The notes under the pieces are model-generated. The model searched no databases and had not been told where the DNA came from. It saw only the letters and a list, made by a program, of their open reading frames with translations. From Bifidobacterium avesanii (GTDB taxonomy: Bacteria; Actinomycetota; Actinomycetes; Actinomycetales; Bifidobacteriaceae): DNA of 64,000 bases. A program made the position numbers and the translations under genes. The stretch's first letter is position 1. Each line of letters opens with the position of its first letter. Positions 8,768-17,654 of the stretch are shown here, piece after piece. Location of the stretch: assembly GCF_009299475.1 (NCBI RefSeq), contig NZ_WBSN01000002.1:124001-188000 (forward strand). The letters are read 5' to 3'.

Positions 8768-10108
8768 TCACGCCGCGGAGTCGATGCTGCTCTGGAGTTC
8801 CGCGATCATCTCCTTGGCGGCCTGCGCGGAGGTCTTCTGCCCAAAGGCGACCTGCTGGGCGTAGCGCTTGGTGACGTTCATGATGTCCGAACCGCCGTTG
8901 GGCGTGATCTCCGGGGCGTCGCCGAGCTTGTCCGCGATCACGTCCTGGAACTCGATGGCCTTCTTGTCCGTGCCGGTGGTGGACTTGGCCAGTTCCTCGC
9001 GGATCTTGTCGTTGCCCGGCATGCCGCGCTCGGTGCCGAGGATCTTGCCGGCCTCCTCATTGTTGATGAGGTAGTCGATGAGCATGGCGGCCTCGGCGGG
9101 ATGCTCGGTCTTGGAGGAGATCGCCCAGTACTGGCTGGGCTTCAAATACGCGGACTTCTTGGTCGGATCGACGGACGGGATGGGCACGACCGACATGTTG
9201 TCCGTGCCGGCCATCTTGGCGTTGGACGTGATCATGGCGGCCTGTGCGAGGATCATGGCCTGCTTGTTCTGCGCGAAGTCGCTCTGGTCCTGCGTGGCCG
9301 GTTCGGCCCAGCGGTCGGGACTGCCGGAGATCGCAGTGCCGTGCGTCCAGTCGTAGGCCATCTGCAGGAACGACGCAAGGGTCTTCTCGCTGATGGCGAC
9401 CTTGCCGTCCTTGAACAGCTCCTCGTCGTGCTGGCGCGCCCACTGCGTCAGTCCGGAGCTGTCGACCATGGCGGGAACGCCGGTCACTTCGCCGCCGCTC
9501 TTCTCGACGATTTCCTCGCCCACCTTGACCAGGTCGTCCCACGTCCACGTGTTCGTGTCCGGCAGGGTGACGCCGTACTTGTCGAGCACATCGTTGTTGA
9601 CGATGATCGCGTAGGCCGCGGAGGAGATCGGCGCCGCGTACTGCGTGCCCTGATACACGCCGGTGCCCTTGAGCGACGACGACATCTGGTTCAGGTCCAG
9701 ATAGTCGGTGACCTTGCCCAGATCGTACAACGAGCCCTGCGAGGCATAGGATGCTAGGTACATCTCGTCCATCTGGACCACGTCGGGCATGTCGCCGCCG
9801 GCCGCGTGGGTGGCGAGCTTGTCCCAGTAGCCGCCCCAGTCGGTGTATTCGGTCTCCACCTTGATGTTCGGATGCGCCTTCTCGAACCCCGCGATGGCCT
9901 CCTCGGTGAGCTTGACGCGTGCGTCGGAGCCCCACCAGTTGATGTGCAGGGTGACTTCGCCCTCGGACGGCTTGACTTCGGACGCCGAGGCGTCTCCGCC
10001 GGCATTGCCGCACGCGGCCGTGGACGCGACCATGGCCGCGACGGCGACGAGGGATGCGGCGGTCCGGGCCATGGATTGCTTCGACGATGACTTCGGATGG
10101 CGGTTCAT
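8768..10108 (-). CDS. ABC transporter sugar-binding lipoprotein 2
   Basis: A 446-residue extracellular solute-binding protein, paralogue of the protein at 4427-5764. The start ATG 10108 has an excellent ribosome site (AAAGGAGATCGTC). The signal peptide ends in an alanine-rich lipobox (STAACGNAGG). The core begins VTLHINWWGSDARVKLTEEA, and the C-terminal half matches its paralogue almost residue for residue. It heads an operon with the six-hairpin protein. A palindrome GTTGACGCGCGTCAAC lies 18-35 nt upstream of the start, so repression by a LacI-family protein is likely. No permease gene is present. Two near-duplicate binding proteins under different operators suggest related but separately induced ligands. 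Confidence 0.93.
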   Translation of the reverse strand: MNRHPKSSSKQSMARTAASLVAVAAMVASTAACGNAGGDASASEVKPSEGEVTLHINWWGSDARVKLTEEAIAGFEKAHPNIKVETEYTDWGGYWDKLATHAAGGDMPDVVQMDEMYLASYASQGSLYDLGKVTDYLDLNQMSSSLKGTGVYQGTQYAAPISSAAYAIIVNNDVLDKYGVTLPDTNTWTWDDLVKVGEEIVEKSGGEVTGVPAMVDSSGLTQWARQHDEELFKDGKVAISEKTLASFLQMAYDWTHGTAISGSPDRWAEPATQDQSDFAQNKQAMILAQAAMITSNAKMAGTDNMSVVPIPSVDPTKKSAYLKPSQYWAISSKTEHPAEAAMLIDYLINNEEAGKILGTERGMPGNDKIREELAKSTTGTDKKAIEFQDVIADKLGDAPEITPNGGSDIMNVTKRYAQQVAFGQKTSAQAAKEMIAELQSSIDSAA

Positions 10109-10126
10109 GACGATCTCCTTTGCCTT

Positions 10127-10158
10127 GTTGACGCGCGTCAACGTTGATGCGCGTAACC
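10127..10158. promoter_or_regulatory. LacI-type operator pair for binding protein 2
   Basis: A perfect 16-bp palindrome GTTGACGCGCGTCAAC (10127-10142) is followed one base later by the imperfect copy GTTGATGCGCGTAAC (10144-10158). Both lie within 50 bp upstream of the binding-protein start. A third copy sits in front of the divergent esterase gene. Confidence 0.8.
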
Positions 10159-10275
10159 TACTGTAACACAAAGGGTTTCGTCAGCAAAATATGCCGCTGT
10201 GCAGCGCGCTTGCCGCAGCCGCGCAGCGCAATGGCGGCAACGCTTCCGCCGGCGTGTCACGATTGCGCACCCGTT

Positions 10276-10291
10276 GTTGACGCGCGTAAAC
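10276..10291. promoter_or_regulatory. LacI-type operator for SGNH hydrolase gene
   Basis: GTTGACGCGCGTAAAC is a near-match to the palindrome at 10127-10142. It lies about 210 bp before the esterase start, in the gap between two divergent genes. The nearby LacI regulator 2 (11279-12307) is the likely ligand-responsive protein. Confidence 0.7.
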
Positions 10292-10502
10292 TAATGAATC
10301 GTGGGGATTACCGGCTCGCACCGACGCACCGGACGTCCCCGGTCCAACACCCGACCCGGACCAGCCGCACGCGCCCGCCCCGCAAGGCACCCGGTCCGTC
10401 AGCCAAGACCGGCCACGGACGCCGCAACGTCATTGGCCGCCGCAACGCCGTCGGCCGATGCCGCAACGCCACAACGCCAGAATCAGAGACAAAGGACACG
10501 AG

Positions 10503-11252
10503 ATGACCACCACCGACGCCACAGCCGCGACCGCTGCAGCCGCCCTGTCCTCCGCGGACACCGCCCCCATCGCCCGGGCCGGCCTGATCCGTATGTTCAA
10601 CTCCCTCGGCGTGATCGGCGACAGCCTCTCCTCCGGCGAGATCGAAACCGCCAACGCGGACGGCACCATGGCCTACATCGACCGGCCGCGCTTCTCATGG
10701 CTGGCGCATCTGTCGCGCAAATACGGCATCGACTACCGGTGCTTCAGCAGCGGCGGGCTCACCTGCGCCGACTGGCTCGACCGGTTCCTCGACGATCTCA
10801 CCGGCGAATCCACGCCGCGCGACGGCTACTATCTCGCGCTCGGCACCAACGACCGGTTCCGCGACTGCTATCCGCTGGGCGACGCCGACGACGGCCCGAC
10901 CGCCGACACCTTCGCCGGCCGCTACCGCCGGATCATCGAAGCCGTGCGCGATTACGCCCCGCATTCGGTCATCATGTGCTGCACCCTGTACTCCCGCAAG
11001 GACGACGACGGCTACGACGACGTGATCCGCACCATCGCGGCATCGTACAAGCGCTGCCTGCTCGTCGACGTGGCCCGCGAATCGGCGGTCACGCTCGACG
11101 ACCTGCAATACCGGCTCAACGGCCACTTCTCCGCCTACGGATACGTCGCCATCGCCGACGAAATCGAACGGCTGACCAACGAAGCCATCGCCCGGCACCC
11201 GGACCTGTTCGCCGCATTCCCGGTCGATGCGCCCTCCAATGCGCTGGGCTGA
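10503..11252 (+). CDS. SGNH/GDSL-family hydrolase (probable carbohydrate esterase)
   Basis: A 249-residue SGNH-fold hydrolase. The nucleophile Ser lies in the block I motif VIGDSLSSG (residues about 36-44) and the block III motif is LGTND (near residue 107). The late His probably corresponds to LNGHFSAYGY near residue 210. The start ATG 10503 follows AAAGGACACGAG. The first 25 residues are an Ala/Thr-rich stretch without a hydrophobic core, so a cytoplasmic location is likely. It is divergent from binding protein 2 and shares its operator sequence, so it is probably co-induced. It may remove acetyl or other acyl groups from imported glycosides. The exact substrate is not evident. Confidence 0.85.
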   Translation: MTTTDATAATAAAALSSADTAPIARAGLIRMFNSLGVIGDSLSSGEIETANADGTMAYIDRPRFSWLAHLSRKYGIDYRCFSSGGLTCADWLDRFLDDLTGESTPRDGYYLALGTNDRFRDCYPLGDADDGPTADTFAGRYRRIIEAVRDYAPHSVIMCCTLYSRKDDDGYDDVIRTIAASYKRCLLVDVARESAVTLDDLQYRLNGHFSAYGYVAIADEIERLTNEAIARHPDLFAAFPVDAPSNALG

Positions 11253-11278
11253 CGCACCGGCCACCGGCCCGCGGAAGC

Positions 11279-12307
11279 CTACGGGCGCCGGAAGTCCAGC
11301 GTCGTGGTCCGCCGATGGAGCTCAGGCCGCACCAATGTCAGCGGATTGGCGGCGGACTTGCCGTCGATGAGGTCGAGCAGCTCGTCGGTCGCCCGCTCGG
11401 CCACGAGACCGTGGTGCGGGTCGACGTTCGTCACGTCCACTCTGAGCGACGTGGCGTAGCCGTCCACGCACACGCCGATCACGGCCATGTCCTCCCCCGC
11501 CCGGATGCCTCGCCCCAGCATGAGCTGCAGCGTCCAATCCAGCTGCCGCGGCGTGCGCGTCACCAACGCGCAGCGATCGTCCGCGTGCCGCCCGTCCGCA
11601 TGGCGTTCCAAGAGATCCCCCAGCGGGCCAAATCCCCTCCATCCCGCGATCTCCGGGCGGAACACCTCGTATGCCAGACCACGCTCCCGCGCACGACGCT
11701 CGCATACGTCCTCGAAGGTCGCGGCGAAGACGAATTCATCGGCGATCGGCTTTCGGTCCGCCACCAACAGCATGCGGTTCGCGCCGCAATCCGCCGCCTC
11801 GTCCACCGCGAGCCGCGCGACCATCGCATAATCCACGTCCACGCAGGCCAGCCCGTGCGCGTCCGCCGTGGTGCCGATGAGCACGGCGGGCACGTGCATC
11901 GCGGCGATCGGCTCCAAACGGTCGTCCTCCCGGCGGATGTCGAACACCAGCACCCCGTCCACCAGCGACTGGCCGACCATGCGGCGAATCCCGTCCACGC
12001 CCTCGTCGCCGGGCACCAGAATCACGTCGTATCCACGCTTGCGCGCGGTGGAGAGGATCGCGGAGAAGAACGGCAGGAATTCGGGCATCTGCACGCCCTC
12101 GTCGAAACGCGACACCACGCCGATCACCCCGCTGCGGCGGCCGGCCAGCGCCCGCGCGTTCGCATTGGGGTAATAGCCCAGCTCGTCCATGGCGCGCAGC
12201 ACCTTCGCCCGCGTCTTTTCGGAGATCGTGCGCTTGCCGCTCATCACGTACGACACGGTGGCGCGCGACACCCCGGCGCGCTGGGCCACTTCCTCCGACG
12301 TCACCAT
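11279..12307 (-). CDS. LacI-family transcriptional regulator 2
   Basis: A 342-residue LacI/GalR-type repressor. The helix-turn-helix VTSEEVAQRAGVSRATVSYV begins at residue 2, and the hinge segment YYPNANARALAGRRSG connects to the sugar-binding core (GVIGVVSRF onwards). The start at 12307 has a GGGAG site. The gene converges with the SGNH hydrolase (26-bp gap). Its position beside two genes with GTTGACGCGCGTCAAC operators makes it the best candidate for their repressor. The upstream region carries the family B inverted repeat and tandem 19-bp repeats rather than an obvious promoter. Confidence 0.93.
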   Translation of the reverse strand: MVTSEEVAQRAGVSRATVSYVMSGKRTISEKTRAKVLRAMDELGYYPNANARALAGRRSGVIGVVSRFDEGVQMPEFLPFFSAILSTARKRGYDVILVPGDEGVDGIRRMVGQSLVDGVLVFDIRREDDRLEPIAAMHVPAVLIGTTADAHGLACVDVDYAMVARLAVDEAADCGANRMLLVADRKPIADEFVFAATFEDVCERRARERGLAYEVFRPEIAGWRGFGPLGDLLERHADGRHADDRCALVTRTPRQLDWTLQLMLGRGIRAGEDMAVIGVCVDGYATSLRVDVTNVDPHHGLVAERATDELLDLIDGKSAANPLTLVRPELHRRTTTLDFRRP

Positions 12308-12387
12308 ATCGTTGCACTCCCTTATGTCATATCTCCGTCATGACCGGATTCCGCCATGCCCGCGTCCCATTGTACGGTCCCATGCCT

Positions 12388-12625
12388 CGGACAGGGCGCG
12401 CCTTACCGGACAGGGCGCGCCTTCTTGGACCGGGCGCGCTCACTCCCTGTCCAGCGGATTGAAAAACGGCCATTTTTCAACGATTTTTCACCGCTTGGAC
12501 AGGGAGCGGGCACTCCCTGTCCGAAGAACACGCTCCCTGTCCGGCAGAGCGCTCCCTGTCCGGCAGAGCGCTCCCTGTCCGGCAGAGCGCTCCCCGTCCG
12601 GCAGAGCGCTCCCCGTCCAGCAGAA
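12388..12625. repeat. Fold-back block of 19-bp repeats with family B hairpin (copy 2)
   Basis: Forward 19-bp units (CGGACAGGGCGCGCCTTAC and variants) at 12388-12446 are followed by a hairpin at 12427-12522. Then come five near-identical 19-bp units of the opposite sense (CGCTCCCTGTCCGGCAGAG and variants) at 12531-12625. The hairpin loop, read on the minus strand, contains AAAATCGTTGAAAAATGGCC, matching the loop at 6350-6394. No gene lies in this gap. Confidence 0.8.
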
Positions 12626-12651
12626 CACTCCCGGCCCGACCGGGAAACGCA

Positions 12652-12694
12652 AAGGAGCCCGGCTCCCCGCGGAATGCGGAAAGCCGGGCTCCTT
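12652..12694 (-). terminator. Terminator of the rplK-rplA operon
   Basis: Arms AAGGAGCCCGGCT and AGCCGGGCTCCTT flank a 17-nt loop, 60 nt beyond the rplA stop. Interrupted T-runs follow on the minus strand. Confidence 0.75.
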
Positions 12695-12753
12695 GCTGTC
12701 CGGATGAACGGCCCGCCGAACCAAGCCGGCGGGACCGATCAGCGAGACGCCAA

Positions 12754-13446
12754 TCAGGCGAGGGTGTTCGGATCGACCGGAACGCCCGGGTTCATCGTGG
12801 AGGTGACGGTCGCCTTGGTGATGTAGCGGCCCTTCACGGTGGACGGCTTGAGACGCTTGACTTCGTCGGCCACGGCCTTGAAGTTCTCGTCCAGAGCCTT
12901 CTCATCGAAGGACAGCTTGCCGATCAGGAAGCTCAGGTTGCCGTGCTTGTCCACACGGAACTCGATCTTGCCGCCCTTGATGTCGGCGACGGCCTTGGCC
13001 ACGTCCATGGTGACGGTGCCGGTCTTCGGGTTCGGCATGAGGCCGCGCGGACCGAGCACACGGCCCAGACGGCCGACCTTGCCCATCATGTCCGGGGTGG
13101 CGACCACGGCGTCGAAGTCGAGGAAGCCGCCCTGAACCTTGGCGATCAGGTCGTCGTCACCGACGATGTCGGCGCCGGCCTCAACGGCCTCGGTGGCCTT
13201 CGGGCCACGGGCGAACACGGCCACGCGCACGGTCTTGCCGGTGCCGTGGGGCAGGTTGACCGTGCCGCGGACCAGCTGGTCGGCCTTGCGCGGATCAACG
13301 TTCAGACGGTACACGGCCTCGACGGTCTGGTCGAAGTTGTAGGCCGGCATGCTCTTGAGCAGGGCAATGGCCTCGTAGGCGGTGTACAGGTTGTTGCGAT
13401 CGATCTTCTCGGCCGCCTCGCGGTACTTCTTGGAACGCTTAACCAT
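12754..13446 (-). CDS. rplA: 50S ribosomal protein L1
   Basis: The 230-residue L1 protein binds 23S rRNA at the L1 stalk near the E site. The sequence matches the family throughout, including the signature [20 protein letters not shown] near residues 125-144. The start has a strong site (AGGAGAAGGACTG). It follows rplK by 14 nt, forming the usual L11-L1 operon. In many bacteria L1 represses its own operon by binding the rplK leader; that is family knowledge and no L1-site mimic was identified here. Confidence 0.98.
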   Translation of the reverse strand: MVKRSKKYREAAEKIDRNNLYTAYEAIALLKSMPAYNFDQTVEAVYRLNVDPRKADQLVRGTVNLPHGTGKTVRVAVFARGPKATEAVEAGADIVGDDDLIAKVQGGFLDFDAVVATPDMMGKVGRLGRVLGPRGLMPNPKTGTVTMDVAKAVADIKGGKIEFRVDKHGNLSFLIGKLSFDEKALDENFKAVADEVKRLKPSTVKGRYITKATVTSTMNPGVPVDPNTLA

Positions 13447-13460
13447 CAGTCCTTCTCCTC

Positions 13461-13892
13461 TCAGTCGGTAACCGTGATGCCCATGGAACGGGCGGTGCCC
13501 TCGATGATCTTCATGCCGGCCTCGATGTCACGGGCGGACAGGTCTTCCATCTTGATCTGGGCGATCTCGCGGACCTGGTCCTTGGTGACGGAGCCGACCT
13601 TGTGGGTCAGCGGGTTTTCGGTGCCCTTCTGGATACCGGCGGCCTTGAGCAGCAGAGCCGCGGCCGGCGGGGTCTTCAGGATGAAGGTGAAGGAACGATC
13701 TTCGTACACCGTGATCTCAACAGGGATCACCTGGCCCATCTTGTCCTGCGTCTGGGCGTTGTACGCCTTGCAGAAGTCCATGATGTTGACGCCATGCGAA
13801 CCCAGCGCAGGACCCAGCGGCGGGGCCGGGTTGGCCTTGCCGGCCTGAATCTGCAGCTTGATCAGCGCGGTGACTTTCTTCTTGGGAGCCAT
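13461..13892 (-). CDS. rplK: 50S ribosomal protein L11
   Basis: The 143-residue L11 protein forms the base of the GTPase-associated stalk. The start region reads [18 protein letters not shown] and the conserved N-terminal proline-rich segment [19 protein letters not shown] is intact. The C-terminal RNA-binding domain is also intact. The ribosome site is modest (an AAGAAG tract). secE and nusG, often upstream of rplK, are not adjacent; instead rpsI ends 275 bp upstream and a promoter lies between. Confidence 0.98.
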   Translation of the reverse strand: MAPKKKVTALIKLQIQAGKANPAPPLGPALGSHGVNIMDFCKAYNAQTQDKMGQVIPVEITVYEDRSFTFILKTPPAAALLLKAAGIQKGTENPLTHKVGSVTKDQVREIAQIKMEDLSARDIEAGMKIIEGTARSMGITVTD

Positions 13893-13981
13893 GCTGTTGG
13901 TTCTTCTTTCTATGAAGCGGTGATAGTGGCGAACGCCCGCTCACGCGGACGGACTCCTCCCGCAACTTGCATTGCTGTGCT

Positions 13982-14010
13982 GTGCTAGCGGGATGCCCCT
14001 CCAGACACAA
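13982..14010 (-). promoter_or_regulatory. Candidate rplK promoter
   Basis: On the minus strand, TTGTGT (14010-14005) and TAGCAC (13987-13982) are separated by exactly 17 bp, about 90 bp before the rplK start. This leaves a leader of roughly 80 nt. Confidence 0.5.
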
Positions 14011-14081
14011 GCTTTCTCATTATGCTCGGCACCGCGGACACCGTGCGCCGCGCAACACGCCGAAGCACGCCCGAACATGCG

Positions 14082-14119
14082 GGAAGGCCCCGCGGAACCG
14101 AAATTCCACGGGGCCTTCC
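14082..14119 (-). terminator. Hairpin after rpsI
   Basis: Arms GGAAGGCCCCG and CGGGGCCTTCC flank a 16-nt loop, 48 nt beyond the rpsI stop. There is no clear T-run, but the position fits termination of rplM-rpsI. Confidence 0.6.
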
Positions 14120-14166
14120 GAACGCGTGCACGCGGCAACCATGCGGCGCCGCAGCGCCAAGCGGCA

Positions 14167-14658
14167 TTAACGCTTGGAGAACTGCGGGGCGCGGCGGGCC
14201 TTGTGCAGACCGGCCTTCTTGCGCTCGACGACGCGGGCGTCGCGGGTCAGCATGCCGGCCTTCTTCAGGGCCGGACGGTTGGCGTCGCGGTCGATCTGGT
14301 TCAGGGCACGGGCCACGCCGAGGCGGATGGCGCCGGCCTGGCCGGTCACGCCGCCGCCGTCAACGAGGACGACCACGTCGAACTTGCCCTCGAGCTTGAG
14401 GAGCACGATCGGGGAGTTGACCTCGCGCTGGTGCAGGCGGGACGGGAAGTACTCCTCCAGCGTGCGGCCGTTGACGGTCCACTTGCCGGTGCCCGGGATC
14501 AGGCGGACGCGGGCGACGGCCTCCTTGCGACGGCCGGTGCCGTAGCCCGGAGCGATCGCGGAGGTGCCGGTGCCGGCGCCGGCGTTGGTCTCGGTGGAGT
14601 AGCTGGTGAGCTCCTCTTCGGTCTCGAGAACCGCGGAATCGTTGGTGTTTTCAGCCAT
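14167..14658 (-). CDS. rpsI: 30S ribosomal protein S9
   Basis: The 163-residue S9 protein reaches the P-site tRNA with its C-terminal tail. The conserved core starts at [20 protein letters not shown] near residue 39 and the protein ends in the usual QFSKR tail. The first 38 residues form an acidic/Thr-rich extension common in actinobacterial S9. It follows rplM with a 23-bp gap, as in most bacteria. The start has an AAGGGAGAT site. Confidence 0.98.
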   Translation of the reverse strand: MAENTNDSAVLETEEELTSYSTETNAGAGTGTSAIAPGYGTGRRKEAVARVRLIPGTGKWTVNGRTLEEYFPSRLHQREVNSPIVLLKLEGKFDVVVLVDGGGVTGQAGAIRLGVARALNQIDRDANRPALKKAGMLTRDARVVERKKAGLHKARRAPQFSKR

Positions 14659-14681
14659 GATGTCTTATCTCCCTTCGGTTC

Positions 14682-15131
14682 TCACTTGGCCTGCTGCGAG
14701 ACCTGAGCGATCTCGAAGACCTGGGGCTTCTGCGGGGTGTGCGGGTGCTCCTCGCCGGCGAAGACGCGCAGGCGGCCGAGCTGGACCTTGGCCAGACGGT
14801 TCTTGGGGAGCATGCCCTTGACGGCGCTCATGATGATGCGCTCCGGCTTGTTCGCGAGCAGCTCAGCGTAGCTGTCGCGACGCAGGCCGCCGGGACGACC
14901 GGAGTGAGAGTAGAGCTCCTTGCCCATCTTGTCACCGGTCAGCGCGATCTTGGACGCGTTGATGACGACGACGAAGTTGCCGGAATCGGCGTGGGGGGCG
15001 AAGGTGGGCTTGTTCTTGCCGCGCAGCAGCGTGGCGACCTGAGTGGCCAGACGGCCCAGCACCACGTCGGTGGCGTCGATGATGTACCAGTCGTGGCTCA
15101 GATCAGCTGGCTTCGGAGTGAAAGTCTTCAC
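14682..15131 (-). CDS. rplM: 50S ribosomal protein L13
   Basis: The 149-residue L13 protein is an early assembly protein of the large subunit. The start is GTG 15131 (protein [10 protein letters not shown]), preceded by AAAAGGTATAACA. Family hallmarks include the [20 protein letters not shown] segment and [13 protein letters not shown] near residue 105. It is the first gene of the L13-S9 operon, with a leader of about 165 nt after a good promoter. Confidence 0.98.
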   Translation of the reverse strand: MKTFTPKPADLSHDWYIIDATDVVLGRLATQVATLLRGKNKPTFAPHADSGNFVVVINASKIALTGDKMGKELYSHSGRPGGLRRDSYAELLANKPERIIMSAVKGMLPKNRLAKVQLGRLRVFAGEEHPHTPQKPQVFEIAQVSQQAK

Positions 15132-15305
15132 TGTTATACCTTTTCTTGACTATTGTGTTCCGGGCTTCGGCTGCCCGGCGTACGCGTGGTTAGGGCGTGC
15201 GGACCGGGAGGCTTCGGCCTCATTATCCGTGGGCTCCCTGAAAGTCCTCGGTGGCGAGTGGGAAAGCGCTTTGAAGGACCCCTTAGGGAAACACAACAAT
15301 CGACT

Positions 15306-15334
15306 AGTATATCGCCACCCTTGACATTGCACAA
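15306..15334 (-). promoter_or_regulatory. rplM-rpsI promoter
   Basis: On the minus strand, TTGTGC (15334-15329) and TATACT (15311-15306) are separated by 17 bp. The -35 box abuts the T-run of the malQ terminator, so termination of malQ and initiation of rplM share a few bases. Confidence 0.65.
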
Positions 15335-15335
15335 C

Positions 15336-15368
15336 AAAACCCGCCCGGCACGACACGCCGGACGGGTC
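15336..15368 (-). terminator. malQ terminator
   Basis: On the minus strand the arms GACCCGTCCGGC and GCCGGGCGGGTT form a GC-rich hairpin followed by TTTTGTTG, 16 nt after the malQ stop. Confidence 0.8.
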
Positions 15369-15384
15369 AATCGTTGCACGGCCC

Positions 15385-17550
15385 CTACGCGTTGAGCACG
15401 CGGGCCAGCGACTGCATGCCCTCGCGGTCGAACAGTCCCTCGACCGGCACCGGGTTGCCCTCGCCGTCGGCCAGCGGGACGCGCCAGTTCGGGTACTCGT
15501 TGTTGGTGCCCGGCTGGTTCTGCGTGCGGACCTCGCCCACGCCGTCCACGATCGCGGCGGCGAGCAGCTTGCACGGCGACGCGGTCATCGCGCGGTACAT
15601 GCCCTCGACGATCTCACGGATGTGGCCCGGCACGTCGTTGACGCATTCGCCGGAGACCCACCCGCCGTTGACGAGCATGCGCAGCATGGCCTTCTGCTCG
15701 CGTTCGGCGGACGCCTGGAACTCCTCCACCGGGCCTTCGAGCAGGCCCAGCTCGGCGCGCACCTTGACGTGCTCGTACTGCAGGTAGCCGGCGCACGGCG
15801 GCATGTCGTGCACGTCCACGGACGCCAGCGCCATCTCGCGCCACTTGCGCGGGTCGCGGAAGGCGCCGTCCATCTGCTCGAACCACTCCACCGCGCAGCC
15901 CAGCACGCCGTGCGAGGCGAGCGAGGAGGCCACGTACTCGGGCACCACGCCCAGATCCTCGCCGACGACCACGCCGTGGGCGCGCGCGGCCTCAAGGGCA
16001 AGGATGCCCAGCATGACGGCGGAGTCGTACGTCACGTAGGTGCCGTTCTTGGCGCCCATGCCGGCCGGGATCCACCACAGGCGGAACAGGCCGAGGATGT
16101 GGTCGATGCGCACCGCGCCGGCCTGCGCGAACATGCCGTGGACCATCTCGCGGTAGGCCTCGTAGCCGGTCTTCTCCAGGGAGATCGGGCTCAGCGGCGG
16201 CTGGCTCCAGTCCTGGCCCTGCTGGTTGAACATGTCCGGCGGGGCGCCCACGGTGGCTCCCTTGGCGTAGCGGTCGGGGTTCCACCACACGTCCGCGCCG
16301 AGCGGGTGCACGCCCACGGCCATGTCCGCCATCACGCCCAGCGCCATGCCGGCCTTGCGCGCGGCGTTCTGCGCGTCGGCGAGCTGCTCGCTGGCGATCC
16401 ACTCCATCCAGCGGTAGAAGTCCAGCGTGTCCGGGTAGCGGTTGCGCAGGTCCTGCACCGGCTGCGAGTTGCGGTCGGTCGTCCTGAACCACGACGACGG
16501 CGACGCGGTCGGCGCGCCCCACTTGTCGTAGGCGAGGCACCACGTGGCGTAGGCCTCGAGCCCCTCGCCGTGCGCGCGCTTGTACGCGTCGAACTGCGCC
16601 TGGCGCTCCGGGGAGCGGCCCACCTTGAAGATCAGCCACAGGGCCTGCATCTTGGCGGCCCACATGGCGTCGCGGTCGATGTGGTCGGCGTTCTCGTTGA
16701 GCGGGCGGACCGAGTCGTGCAGCTGGGCCACGCGCGTGCGGGACTCCTCGCCGAGCAGGTTGTACTCCTCGATCGCCTCGGGGCGGATGTACGTGAAGTT
16801 GAGGAACGTGCGCGAGATGGGCAGGTACGGCGACGGGGTGAGCGGGGTGACGGGCTCGCCGGCGTGCACCGGGTTGATGAGCATGAAGTCGGCGCCGGTC
16901 TTGGCCTTCGCGTCGGTGAGCATGGTGCCGAGGTCCACGAAGTCGCCCACGCCCCACGACTCGTGCGAGCGGATGGAGTAGATCTGCGCCATCCAGCCCC
17001 ACAGGCGGTGGTCCTTCATCGCGTCGATGAGCTCGATGCGCTTGGGCGCGCTGATGAGCGTGGCGTCCTCGGTGCGGTCGCCCACGGTCACGTGCAGCGT
17101 GTGGTAGCCGATCGGCAGGTCGCGCGGGATGACGATCGACGCGGTGGTCACGAACGCGTCGTCCATCCAGTAGGCCATGGAACCGTCGCCCGCGTCCGGC
17201 TCGAGCACGCCCGTGTACTCGCTGCCGTCCTCCAGCGTGATGGTCGCCTGAGGGATGTCGAACACGCCCACGTGCACCGGCACCTTGGACTCGGCGCCCT
17301 CGATGTGCAGCACGGTGGGGGGCGTGAGACGGCGGTGGCGCTCGTCGAGCAGGTTCTTGAGGGACGTGCTGATCGCCATGTCGTTGGAGGCGTCGATGCC
17401 CAGCGCGGCAAGTACGGCGACGAGCACGTCGTCGGCGATCTCATGGTAGTCGTTGCTCATGCCGACGTACGAAGTGGCCACCCCGACTGCTTTGGCGAGA
17501 CGGATGAGCGGACGCTCGAGGCGTTCGCGGGATTCACGGTTTTGACTCAT
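15385..17550 (-). CDS. malQ: 4-alpha-glucanotransferase (amylomaltase, GH77)
   Basis: A 721-residue cytoplasmic GH77 enzyme that transfers alpha-1,4-glucan segments between maltodextrins during maltose and starch breakdown. The N-terminal extension (about 200 residues) is typical of the long actinobacterial/MalQ type. The catalytic barrel shows GVGDFVDLGTM, QAGAVRIDHILGLFRLWWIP near residue 480 (nucleophile Asp in RIDH), GVVVGEDLGVVP (acid/base Glu) and DVHDMPP. The gene starts with MSQNRESRERLERPL. Immediately upstream lies a LacI-type operator, so maltose-type control is likely. Confidence 0.96.
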   Translation of the reverse strand: MSQNRESRERLERPLIRLAKAVGVATSYVGMSNDYHEIADDVLVAVLAALGIDASNDMAISTSLKNLLDERHRRLTPPTVLHIEGAESKVPVHVGVFDIPQATITLEDGSEYTGVLEPDAGDGSMAYWMDDAFVTTASIVIPRDLPIGYHTLHVTVGDRTEDATLISAPKRIELIDAMKDHRLWGWMAQIYSIRSHESWGVGDFVDLGTMLTDAKAKTGADFMLINPVHAGEPVTPLTPSPYLPISRTFLNFTYIRPEAIEEYNLLGEESRTRVAQLHDSVRPLNENADHIDRDAMWAAKMQALWLIFKVGRSPERQAQFDAYKRAHGEGLEAYATWCLAYDKWGAPTASPSSWFRTTDRNSQPVQDLRNRYPDTLDFYRWMEWIASEQLADAQNAARKAGMALGVMADMAVGVHPLGADVWWNPDRYAKGATVGAPPDMFNQQGQDWSQPPLSPISLEKTGYEAYREMVHGMFAQAGAVRIDHILGLFRLWWIPAGMGAKNGTYVTYDSAVMLGILALEAARAHGVVVGEDLGVVPEYVASSLASHGVLGCAVEWFEQMDGAFRDPRKWREMALASVDVHDMPPCAGYLQYEHVKVRAELGLLEGPVEEFQASAEREQKAMLRMLVNGGWVSGECVNDVPGHIREIVEGMYRAMTASPCKLLAAAIVDGVGEVRTQNQPGTNNEYPNWRVPLADGEGNPVPVEGLFDREGMQSLARVLNA

Positions 17551-17602
17551 ACCGCCAGTCTAGCGCCACGCGGCGGCGACAGGCCAGCGTGCGTCAATAT
17601 AG

Positions 17603-17616
17603 TGAAAACGTTTGCA
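17603..17616. promoter_or_regulatory. LacI/cre-type operator upstream of malQ
   Basis: TGAAAACGTTTGCA fits the LacI-family palindrome with a CG centre and lies 53 bp before the malQ start. A TATATT box on the minus strand (17601-17596) lies directly downstream of it, so binding could block RNA polymerase. Confidence 0.6.
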
Positions 17617-17654
17617 GTGCCGCTGCCGCGATCGGGCGCCCGATCTCTGACCGA

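Noticed and set aside
3602..8864. Two frames of more than 850 codons on the plus strand
   Set aside because: They oppose the LacI, binding-protein and glycosidase genes and run across hairpin repeats; their composition is typical of shadows.
12531..12625. CRISPR-like 19-bp repeats
   Set aside because: Units are contiguous with no spacers and pair with inverted units upstream, so this is a tandem repeat block.
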